Position numbers and translations under genes: made by a program. DNA of 64,000 bases, taken from positions 1-64,000 of the forward strand of contig WTCE01000082.1 in NCBI GenBank assembly GCA_013138735.1, written 5' to 3'. Below are positions 26,451 through 34,009 of the stretch, piece after piece; within the stretch, counting starts at the first letter, position 1, and every line of letters begins with the position of its first letter. Source of the stretch: Crocinitomix sp. Lineage in GTDB: Bacteria; Bacteroidota; Bacteroidia; Flavobacteriales_D; Crocinitomicaceae. The notes under the pieces were generated by a model. It ran no database searches. It was given only the letters and a program-made list of their open reading frames with translations, and was not told the origin of the DNA.

Positions 26451-28181
26451 ATGAATCGAGCAATTTCTGTGTGCCTTTTTATTCTTTTATTTGTTAGCTG
26501 TCAAGAGACTTCTAATAATGATGCGATTGAAGATATTCCTGTGACATTACCTGATCCTATAAAGGACGGTCCTTTTGACTTGTCAACAATAGCGCAAAAT
26601 TGGGTGCAATTAACGGTGTTATATGGTGACTCAGTTCTTCTAACAGCTGGAGACGAGGTCTTTACATACCGTTTTGAGCCATTGGCTGGTGGTTGGAAAT
26701 TAGTTGAACAATCGGAGTATGAGGCATCTGACATGTTTGTAAAGTCAGCTGAATTGAAGGATGGCAATCTTTTACTTGATTTAGATGCAAGTGCAATGGG
26801 GTATGATGCTGACGAAGAATTTATCATGAGTCTTCTAAATTATAGTAACGAAGCCACTACAATTGTTTGGCAATGCGCGGACTATGAACCCCGTATTTTT
26901 GTCAACGAAAAAGGAGCGGCCAATTACAAAGAATATAAGAACCATTGCTACGATCATAATGTTTATTGCCCATTGGAAAATCCAAATTTTGGAAAAACGC
27001 AAGATATCCCAAAAGAGCAACTCATTCTACCAGGTAGGAGTGTCGGAAAGATTACTTATTTAACGGATAAAGAGGCGTTGAATTCAATTTTTAAAGGTAA
27101 TCGATTTGAATTTGATGCTTCTAATCGCGATTGGCCTATCACGCATGTTATAAAGGACAATGATGTTGATATCGCAGTTACATGGAACGAAAACAAGCAA
27201 TTGCCTTATTCAATCACTATCTCTGGAGAAAATTCTAACTATAAAACCAAGGAGGGAATTGGTATTGGAAGTAGCATAGAGGATGTAGAAACTGCATTTT
27301 GGTCCTTATTTTATATCAGTGGTTTTGAAATTGATAACGAAATTCAAGGAAAACTTGGGAAATGGAACAATCCTGATCATGACCAAATTTCTTTCAAATT
27401 CAAGATGACAGAGGATTTGCCACAAGAAGAATATGAAGAAATAATGGGGAGTGAGTTGATTGCTTCAAATCATTATTTGCTTCGGAAAGCAGGTTTGGTT
27501 GTTGAGGCAATAACCATATACTTTACCGATCCTCAAAACATTGGCGAAAAAATATATGACAAAAAGGAACTGCTAATTTTTGACAATAAAGCTTTTTATA
27601 AGGGCGAAAAACTATATGACGGAACTGAAGATTTGTTAGCATTGATTGAGGCCGAGTATTCAGAAGATTGTCCCGTCGATTATATGTATGACTATAATCC
27701 TTTATCACTGGTTGGTGATTTTTTGAGTTATGAATTAAATGAATATGGATCAATCGCGTGCGGCTATTCAGGGCAATCGGTCGCGGTGAACACGATTAAT
27801 TATAAAACAAAAAAAGCAGTCGCAATTGATGACGTTTTTACAACTGAGTCAATATTAACTGCTCTAAAAAATGATTCTTGGATTCTAGGTCAGGCAGAGA
27901 TGTATGAAGAGGATTTGGGTTCTTATGATTCAATTGATGAATTGCTCTCCTTTGTAGAAGATTTGCATGTTGATATCGAAAAAGAAAATTTTACGATTAA
28001 AAAGTTTAAAGATGGTGGCAACCTTGTAGAGGTTCAATTAGTTGGTTTTAAAACGAATCCATCAATGCCCATTGAAAAAGTAGTTTTGGGTTTAACATTA
28101 GAGCCATTAGATAAGGATTTAGCTAAACGTTCATCATTTCTATTAGGAACCTTCAATAGTTTTATTTACAAAAAACATTAA
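26451..28181 (+). CDS. Lipoprotein, unknown function
   Basis: 576 aa from ATG 26451. The open frame reaches back to 26355, but the extra 32 residues would bury the signal sequence, so the internal ATG is preferred. MNRAISVCLFILLFVSC is a lipoprotein signal with lipobox FVSC. The mature protein is acidic and mostly beta. It includes a segment with repeated sensor-like pieces (GIGIGSSIEDVETAFW, ITIYFTDPQ) that resemble domains in DUF-type Bacteroidota lipoproteins measuring or binding something outside the membrane. It is followed after 1 bp by the DUF3592-like membrane protein, so the two are probably translated together. No family was named with confidence. Confidence 0.7.
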   Translation: MNRAISVCLFILLFVSCQETSNNDAIEDIPVTLPDPIKDGPFDLSTIAQNWVQLTVLYGDSVLLTAGDEVFTYRFEPLAGGWKLVEQSEYEASDMFVKSAELKDGNLLLDLDASAMGYDADEEFIMSLLNYSNEATTIVWQCADYEPRIFVNEKGAANYKEYKNHCYDHNVYCPLENPNFGKTQDIPKEQLILPGRSVGKITYLTDKEALNSIFKGNRFEFDASNRDWPITHVIKDNDVDIAVTWNENKQLPYSITISGENSNYKTKEGIGIGSSIEDVETAFWSLFYISGFEIDNEIQGKLGKWNNPDHDQISFKFKMTEDLPQEEYEEIMGSELIASNHYLLRKAGLVVEAITIYFTDPQNIGEKIYDKKELLIFDNKAFYKGEKLYDGTEDLLALIEAEYSEDCPVDYMYDYNPLSLVGDFLSYELNEYGSIACGYSGQSVAVNTINYKTKKAVAIDDVFTTESILTALKNDSWILGQAEMYEEDLGSYDSIDELLSFVEDLHVDIEKENFTIKKFKDGGNLVEVQLVGFKTNPSMPIEKVVLGLTLEPLDKDLAKRSSFLLGTFNSFIYKKH

Positions 28182-28182
28182 T

Positions 28183-28626
28183 ATGAGTTTTTTGCAGAAA
28201 TACGGTCGTTACATACCTATGATTGGTATTGCTATTGCACTTATCAGTGTTGGCTATATGTTTTTTTTCGCAAATAGTTCTTTAAATATTTTTTCAAGTG
28301 ATTGGGTAGAAACGGAGGCCGAAGTGGTTTTGATTGAAAATTCTTGGGATTACTCAATAGATGAAAGTGTTGATAGAGCAACCGTTAAATTTGAAGCTGA
28401 GGATGGTGAAACCTATGAAGTAAGAATGAATGGTGATGTGGGATTCTTTAATTCTATAAAAAAGGAGATCACCATTAAGTACGATAAAAATAATCCGCAT
28501 ACAGCTGAATTAGCCAGTAATAGTACATATATTTATATAATAGTCATTGGCATTATTCTGCTGATAATCGCTTTCCGAATCCCCTTCTTGAAAAAACACT
28601 TGGTTCGATTGTTAAATAAAATTTAG
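28183..28626 (+). CDS. DUF3592-like membrane protein
   Basis: 147 aa with membrane helices at about residues 9-28 and 113-133 and a beta domain between them. The domain reads WVETEAEVVLIENSW ... ATVKFEAEDGETYEVRMN ... ITIKYDKNNPHTAEL, the pattern of DUF3592 (V-x-T-x-G-x-V, Y-D-P-x-N-P). These proteins place a small domain outside the inner membrane; their function is unknown. It starts next to the stop of the lipoprotein gene at 26451, suggesting the two work together at the envelope. Confidence 0.75.
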   Translation: MSFLQKYGRYIPMIGIAIALISVGYMFFFANSSLNIFSSDWVETEAEVVLIENSWDYSIDESVDRATVKFEAEDGETYEVRMNGDVGFFNSIKKEITIKYDKNNPHTAELASNSTYIYIIVIGIILLIIAFRIPFLKKHLVRLLNKI

Positions 28627-28819
28627 GGGTTAAATTGGATAATGTTGGGGCTTTTTTCTTTTTTGAGAGTGTAGTATTGAGACGTAAATCACTCCTTATG
28701 CAAAGATTTATAATAAGTTAAAGCACACATTTTCCCAATCAATAAATAGACTTTACAGATAAAAGTATTTTTACATTCGGTTTTCCATAAATCTTGTGCT
28801 TTGGTGAAAATCAAAACTT

Positions 28820-29755
28820 ATGAAGTCTTTCGTTTTAATATTTGCGTTTCTATTTTCAGCTGTTGGATTTGGACAAGTTTGGATTGACTCAAACGCCGTT
28901 TGGAATTATAAAATTTTGCATGATGGAAATCCTGGACATTATGAATATAACTATTCAGAAGACACACTTATAATGGGCGAGTTGTATCAAAAGATAACAC
29001 GCGAACAAAGCATTTGGTATTGGGACGATACAAATTGGTCACCCATTGGTCCATGGACATTGTCTGAAAAATACACTTATGTGAGTGGGGATACTGTTTT
29101 TTATTTATTCAATGATCAGTTCTTTGTCTTATTCGATTTTGGAGCTAGCATAGGTGATCAATGGATGATTGCAGACACCAATGCTATAAGTCCATCCAAT
29201 TGGGGTACCGATACTTCTGTTGTTGAGGTAATTGATACGGGAACAATATTAATTGATACGGAAACGTATCGCACAATAACGCTTCAAACATTGGATAGTG
29301 CTTCCTATGCTTTAAACGGTTTATTTGTAGAACGTTTCGGTCTTATAACAGATAGTTCTCTATTTCATTTGTTTCCAATTGGGCAAAGCTATAATCCCTC
29401 TTATATCGTTGAACCGTGGACCATATCATTTGCATGTTTTCATGATGATTCCTTTCCATTATATAATCCTTCGGGTGAAGAGTGCCAATACACCCCAAGT
29501 AATGTTGGGCTAAGAGAAGAAGACAAACAACTCTTTTCGCTTTATCCTAATCCAGCTGTGAATCAACTGAATATCGCAACGGCACTAAGTGGTACTATTC
29601 AAGTTTTTGATTCATCAGGAAGGAAACTAAAAAAAGTGGAAATTCAAGGAGATGAAATAATTGATATTTCTGATTTGTCAAAGGGCAGATACTTTATTCT
29701 TTTTTCTAATGGTTCTAAATTAGTAGAAGTGCAACCATTTGTGGTGCTTAGATAG
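28820..29755 (+). CDS. T9SS-secreted protein
   Basis: 311 aa. Signal peptide MKSFVLIFAFLFSAVGFGQ. Middle ~200 residues are rich in W, Y, D and T with no known domain. The end is a type A T9SS sorting domain: LFSLYPNPAVNQLNIA, VFDSSGRKLKKVEI, LSKGRYFILFSNG, ending QPFVVLR. It should leave the cell through T9SS. It has its own upstream region of ~190 bp and converges on the membrane gene that ends at 29764. Confidence 0.8.
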   Translation: MKSFVLIFAFLFSAVGFGQVWIDSNAVWNYKILHDGNPGHYEYNYSEDTLIMGELYQKITREQSIWYWDDTNWSPIGPWTLSEKYTYVSGDTVFYLFNDQFFVLFDFGASIGDQWMIADTNAISPSNWGTDTSVVEVIDTGTILIDTETYRTITLQTLDSASYALNGLFVERFGLITDSSLFHLFPIGQSYNPSYIVEPWTISFACFHDDSFPLYNPSGEECQYTPSNVGLREEDKQLFSLYPNPAVNQLNIATALSGTIQVFDSSGRKLKKVEIQGDEIIDISDLSKGRYFILFSNGSKLVEVQPFVVLR

Positions 29756-29763
29756 TTCTGCGA

Positions 29764-30243
29764 CTAAAAAGATTCAACGGACTCCTCATCTGCTTTGACC
29801 ACAGGTTCTTGTTCAATTTCTTCTGTTTTTTCCCAACCAGTTCTGAACTCATAATACCAAAAGAGCATCCCAATTCCTGTATAAGTACAGAAAAAAACAG
29901 CAACTGCAGGTATTACTTCACTTGAACCAATGAAGGACCAAAGAAATATAAAAGTAGCCAAACTACAACCTAGATGAGTCCACATTAATGTGCGTTCCTT
30001 TTGTTTGTTATGGATGTTTTTATCATATTGATACGTTAAAACAACGTAGAATACCAAAATAGCCGGTAAAGATGCAATGAAGCTTATGATTACAGAGATG
30101 AGCATGATTCCGAAAATGTCATTAAGCCCACCAAAGCCAATAGAAAGAATTATTGGCGCTAAAAAACTTCCAATTAACACAGTCGAAATCCAATAGGTCA
30201 ATAATCTAGCAACAGTCATATTAGTTGCTTGTATTATGTTCAC
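29764..30243 (-). CDS. Four-helix membrane protein, unknown function
   Basis: 159 aa with hydrophobic segments at about residues 14-38, 43-68, 90-108 and 110-128, then a charged, glutamate-rich tail (EEIEQEPVVKADEESVESF). Its start overlaps the end of the TrmH-type methyltransferase gene by 23 bp on the same strand, so translation is likely coupled. No family was recognised. Confidence 0.65.
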   Translation of the reverse strand: MNIIQATNMTVARLLTYWISTVLIGSFLAPIILSIGFGGLNDIFGIMLISVIISFIASLPAILVFYVVLTYQYDKNIHNKQKERTLMWTHLGCSLATFIFLWSFIGSSEVIPAVAVFFCTYTGIGMLFWYYEFRTGWEKTEEIEQEPVVKADEESVESF

Positions 30244-30976
30244 TTTTATAATGTGAAAGAATTATTCCGCTGGCCATGGCTACATTTAAAGATTCTGTTT
30301 CACCAAATTGGGGGATAAGAATCATTTTTGAAATATAGGGTACTAATTCAGGTGAAATTCCGTGCGATTCGCTTCCCATAACCAGCGCGGTCTTTTTTTG
30401 AAAAGAGTTTTGATATAAATTTTCACCGCCCAATGCCGCTCCAACCACCTCAAATCCACTCGCTTTTAATTCTTGCACGGCAGTAGTTAAATTGGTGCGA
30501 TAAAAACGAACGCGATATACAGCTCCCATAGATGCTTGGATCACTTTTGGATTAAACAGATCCACAGTAGCAACTGATGCAATAATTTGCTGCACTCCAA
30601 ACCAATCAGCCGTGCGAATAATTGTACCTAAGTTTCCAGGGTCGTTAACGTTATCCAATACTAAAACCAAGTTGTTTTCCGCAAAGTCCACAGGTGCCTC
30701 TGCAGGATATTTTACAACGGCCAACACAGCATTCGGGCTTTTTAGTCCTGAAATTCGCTCCAATTCACTCTCGTTAATTTCAAAGGAATGAATGTTGTTT
30801 GGAATGGTTTCTTTAAAATCTTTCGTGTAAAAAACGCCATCAATTTTAAAATGCGTTTGTTCCAATAATTCGCGCACCAATTTTACGCCTTCTACAACAA
30901 AAAGACGGTTCAAATCTCTATACTTCTTAATCTGTAAGGATTTAACTAATTTTATTTCGTTTTTGGATAAAGACAT
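30221..30976 (-). CDS. TrmH/SpoU-family RNA 2'-O-ribose methyltransferase
   Basis: 251 aa. The N-terminal ~90 residues form an L30e-like RNA-binding domain (RDLNRLFVVEGVKLVRELL). The SPOUT domain follows: LVLDNVNDPGNLGTIIRTAD (motif 1), ALVMGSESHGIS (motif 2) and LIPQFGETESLNVAMASGI (motif 3, the trefoil knot that binds AdoMet). It methylates a ribose in rRNA or tRNA; the exact site is not predictable. It is divergent from tamL1 with only 39 bp between the start codons, so the regulatory DNA of both is shared and overlaps its first codons. That same 5' segment is copied upstream of the second tamL. Confidence 0.88.
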   Translation of the reverse strand: MSLSKNEIKLVKSLQIKKYRDLNRLFVVEGVKLVRELLEQTHFKIDGVFYTKDFKETIPNNIHSFEINESELERISGLKSPNAVLAVVKYPAEAPVDFAENNLVLVLDNVNDPGNLGTIIRTADWFGVQQIIASVATVDLFNPKVIQASMGAVYRVRFYRTNLTTAVQELKASGFEVVGAALGGENLYQNSFQKKTALVMGSESHGISPELVPYISKMILIPQFGETESLNVAMASGIILSHYKSEHNTSN

Positions 30977-31015
30977 TATCTTGCATTAATCTTTTGTGTA
31001 AAGTTAAATTTTTTA

Positions 31016-33766
31016 ATGAATAGATACATAATATTCCGGCTCTCTATCGTATTCTTACTGCTACTGTTTGTTAGCTGTAAGCAAACGAAGTATGTTAGCG
31101 ACGGGGACTATTTATTAAAAAAGAATAAAGTACACTTTGTTGAAATTAATGGTTCAGATACGCTTTTGGTAAAGCGGCATGAAAACATTGATGCGGCAAT
31201 AGTGGCGGCATTAATTAAACCGCACCCCAATTCTCCGCTTAAACTTTTTATGTACAATCGTATTGATACGACGAAACATAAACTGCAATTCGCAGAAAAG
31301 GAAGACAAATACCGCGAAAAGGAAAAACGTCGTCTAAAAAAGGAAAAGGAAATTAACCTGCGTCGCATTACTAAAGGCGAGAATAAGGGAGATTCCTTAT
31401 ACCGACATAAAGTTATTCGGAAAAAAGAAGCGCATTTTGGATGGCGAGATAAGTACTTAAATATTTTTGGTCAGGCCCCCATTTTATTGGATACATCTCG
31501 TACCGAAAAGTCACAAAAGCAAATTGAAATTTATTTACTCCAAAAAGGATTTTATAACGCACAAGTTGCGGATACAATTATTTATGACGATAAAAAGGCA
31601 GAGCTTCATTTTCATGTCATTTCAGGGCAACCTTATCGAATTAGGAATATTACATTGGATAGCAACTCATTTGTGAAAAACATATCTAAAGGATACAATG
31701 AGGTTGTTTTAAAGGAAGGAGAAATTATTCATACAGGAGATTTATTAGATCAAAATTTGCTAAATCAAGAGCGAGAGCGTCTGGCTAAGTATTACAGAAA
31801 TGCTATTGCAATGTTTGGTTTCAGCAAAAACCAAATAGGGTTTTTGGTAGATACTACTGTTGGGTATTTACAAGCGGATATAACCTATTTTGTCAAGCCT
31901 AAATTAGTCAATGAGTTGGATGTTGATAGTGTTAAAACGCTGGTTGAAATTCCATATCATGCCTATAGGATTCGAAGTGTTCAGTTCAATATTTACAATT
32001 CCAACGAGGCTTCATTTAAAAATTTTGAGGGCTATAAAATGCGCTGTGATTCGCTTGCGGCGACAGGTTTTTTCATGCCTGACACTCTTGGGATTGACTA
32101 TCGCATAGATGGGAGGTATCCACTTTTGGACACCTTAAATTTAGAAGCAACTGGCGAAGGATTGTTCCTTTATAATGAGTTCCCAGGTGTTAATCCTCAT
32201 CTTTTAGATAAGCAAAATTTTTTAGAAATGGACATGCGTCATGCGGGCGGAAAGAAACGTTTTTATAAAGATCGATACGTTGAGATGAGTTATGCCGCGC
32301 TTTTTAATCTAGGCGTTTTTTCAAATATTGCAGTCCATATAAATATTGATCCCGCAAATAAATCAGGAAATTTTGTGGTGGTTGAGTATGACTTGTTTCC
32401 CAGTAAGGCACAATCCTTTTTAGCCGCACCTCGCGTTACAAATACAAACGGCGTTTTTGGTATTGAAGGACAGCTCAGTTATTTGCATAAGAATATTTTC
32501 AAAAAAGCACAGCGTGTTGAATTTAGTATTATTGGAGGAGTAGAATCTCAGCCATTAATTGTGGGAGAACAAGGGGATGAGCACCGCATTTGGAAATTGA
32601 ATACTTTTGAGGTTGGTATAAAGGCCTCCTTAACTGTTCCTAAAATAATGCCTTTTGGTTGGTTAATTAGTAAGGGGAATTCAAAAAGAGCCTATCCCAA
32701 AACAACAATAGAAATAAGTCCTAATTATCAGATACGATCTGAATTTAGCAGGGTGTCTTTCAAGGCTGAACTAAACTGGAACTTTAAGATTCCGAAGACT
32801 TGGGCAATAGATTTAAGTGGAATAGGAATTAACTTTATTAATCTAAATAAAACCGATCTTTTTCAAACACAACTTGAAAATTTAAATAATCCATTTTTAT
32901 TAAATGCCTATGCAGATCATTTTGCAGTAATGACAAGTGGAACGATTCATTATAGTAATTTGAATGCAAATAGAAGGAAGAATAAACACTTGCATGATGT
33001 GAAATTGGGCGCTATAATGTCAGGTAAGGCATTAACGCCATTAATTTATAACAAATTATCTCAAAATAATAATTCTAGCGTGGGCGTTAATGCTGCTGGG
33101 TTGAAAACTGTTTTTGGCGTACCGTACAGTGAGTTTTTTAAAATTACTGGTCAGTATATAGCGAAACAACATATTAGCACTAAACACCAAATAGCTTATC
33201 GGGCATTTGCAGGGTTAGGCCTTGCTAAAGGAAATTCACTCGTATTGCCTTATGAATATGCTTTTTTTGCTGGAGGTTCAAATGATATTCGAGCATTTGC
33301 AGCAAGAAGTATGGCCCCAGGTTCGTATAAAACATATGCAGAAGAAAACGCATCAATAACTCAAATTGGCGACATCAAGTTTGAAGCGAATATTGAATGG
33401 CGTTTTGATATGAATGATTTATTGGAAGGCGCACTTTTTATAGATGCAGGTAATATATGGAACCACCGTCAAACTGGAATTTCAGCGGATGATCCAACCG
33501 TTTTGAAATCAAGTTCATGGAGAGAAGTTGCCGTAGGATTTGGATATGGAATTCGTGCCGATTTTGATTTTTTAATTGTTAGAATTGATTTAGCAATTGC
33601 CTTACATAATCCACATTTACCAGCTACAGAACGCTGGATTTGGGAGAAAAAGACTACCTATAAAAGCACCGCTTATTTTGAGTATAATACAGACACTAAA
33701 GAATATATTAATTATGAATCTCCGCATAAACTAGTTGTAAATTTCGGAATCGGTTATCCTTTCTGA
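31016..33766 (+). CDS. tamL: TamL-like outer-membrane assembly protein, copy 1
   Basis: 916 aa. Lipoprotein signal with lipobox FVSC (FLLLLFVSCKQTKYVSDGDY), so unlike classical TamA it should be lipid-anchored, as in Bacteroidota TamL. Residues ~25-420 hold POTRA-like domains (YRIRNITLDSN). The C-terminal ~450 residues form the 16-strand barrel of the Omp85 superfamily, with FAGGSNDIRAFAARSMAPGS in place of the usual GGxxxVRGF lock and a last residue Phe (GIGYPF). Role: insertion or assembly of outer-membrane or surface proteins with TamB. No tamB lies next to it here. A second, diverged copy follows at 34010. Confidence 0.85.
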   Translation: MNRYIIFRLSIVFLLLLFVSCKQTKYVSDGDYLLKKNKVHFVEINGSDTLLVKRHENIDAAIVAALIKPHPNSPLKLFMYNRIDTTKHKLQFAEKEDKYREKEKRRLKKEKEINLRRITKGENKGDSLYRHKVIRKKEAHFGWRDKYLNIFGQAPILLDTSRTEKSQKQIEIYLLQKGFYNAQVADTIIYDDKKAELHFHVISGQPYRIRNITLDSNSFVKNISKGYNEVVLKEGEIIHTGDLLDQNLLNQERERLAKYYRNAIAMFGFSKNQIGFLVDTTVGYLQADITYFVKPKLVNELDVDSVKTLVEIPYHAYRIRSVQFNIYNSNEASFKNFEGYKMRCDSLAATGFFMPDTLGIDYRIDGRYPLLDTLNLEATGEGLFLYNEFPGVNPHLLDKQNFLEMDMRHAGGKKRFYKDRYVEMSYAALFNLGVFSNIAVHINIDPANKSGNFVVVEYDLFPSKAQSFLAAPRVTNTNGVFGIEGQLSYLHKNIFKKAQRVEFSIIGGVESQPLIVGEQGDEHRIWKLNTFEVGIKASLTVPKIMPFGWLISKGNSKRAYPKTTIEISPNYQIRSEFSRVSFKAELNWNFKIPKTWAIDLSGIGINFINLNKTDLFQTQLENLNNPFLLNAYADHFAVMTSGTIHYSNLNANRRKNKHLHDVKLGAIMSGKALTPLIYNKLSQNNNSSVGVNAAGLKTVFGVPYSEFFKITGQYIAKQHISTKHQIAYRAFAGLGLAKGNSLVLPYEYAFFAGGSNDIRAFAARSMAPGSYKTYAEENASITQIGDIKFEANIEWRFDMNDLLEGALFIDAGNIWNHRQTGISADDPTVLKSSSWREVAVGFGYGIRADFDFLIVRIDLAIALHNPHLPATERWIWEKKTTYKSTAYFEYNTDTKEYINYESPHKLVVNFGIGYPF

Positions 33767-33767
33767 A

Positions 33768-33919
33768 TAGTGGCTGGTCAGAAATATAGCAAAATCAATT
33801 TTGGCGCTAACGTTTGGTCTTCAAAAGCTTCGCTTTTTCTTCTCGTATAGAAATGAAAAAAAACTATTTCTCAATATTTAACCTTTTGTGAAAATTTGTC
33901 TATTTCCGACCAACCACTA
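33768..33919. repeat. MITE-like element with 19-bp terminal inverted repeats, copy A
   Basis: The ends are inverted repeats: the left end reads TAGTGGCTGGTCAGAAATA and the right end, reverse-complemented, reads TAGTGGTTGGTCGGAAATA. The core at 33806-33844 (39 bp) is identical, in reverse complement, to 54754-54792 of copy B. The inside holds two hairpins (AAAAGC-TTC-GCTTTT and AGAAAT...ATTTCT) and no ORF. It starts right after the stop codon of tamL1, separating the tandem pair. Confidence 0.75.
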
Positions 33920-33937
33920 AATAACTAAAGGCAATGG

Positions 33938-33971
33938 AACTAATTTTATTTCGTTTTTTGATAAAGACATT
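33938..33971 (-). repeat. Fossil of the first codons of the TrmH gene
   Basis: 34 bp that match 30944-30977 with one mismatch; there they encode the first ~11 codons of the TrmH-type methyltransferase (MSLSKNEIKLV, minus strand). Here there is no gene behind them. The piece was carried along when tamL duplicated. Confidence 0.8.
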
Positions 33972-33991
33972 CCGCTATTAGATTATTTTTG
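33958..33991 (+). promoter_or_regulatory. Candidate promoter of tamL copy 2
   Basis: TTG at 33958-33960, 23-bp spacer, TATTTTTG at 33984-33991 (exact TAnnTTTG). The ATG is at 34010, so the leader would be about 12 nt. The TTG lies inside the copied trmH fragment. The corresponding TTG before tamL1 is at 30963-30965, where the downstream -7 box is degenerate. Confidence 0.55.
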
Positions 33992-34009
33992 TAGTGTTAC
34001 ATTTAATTA

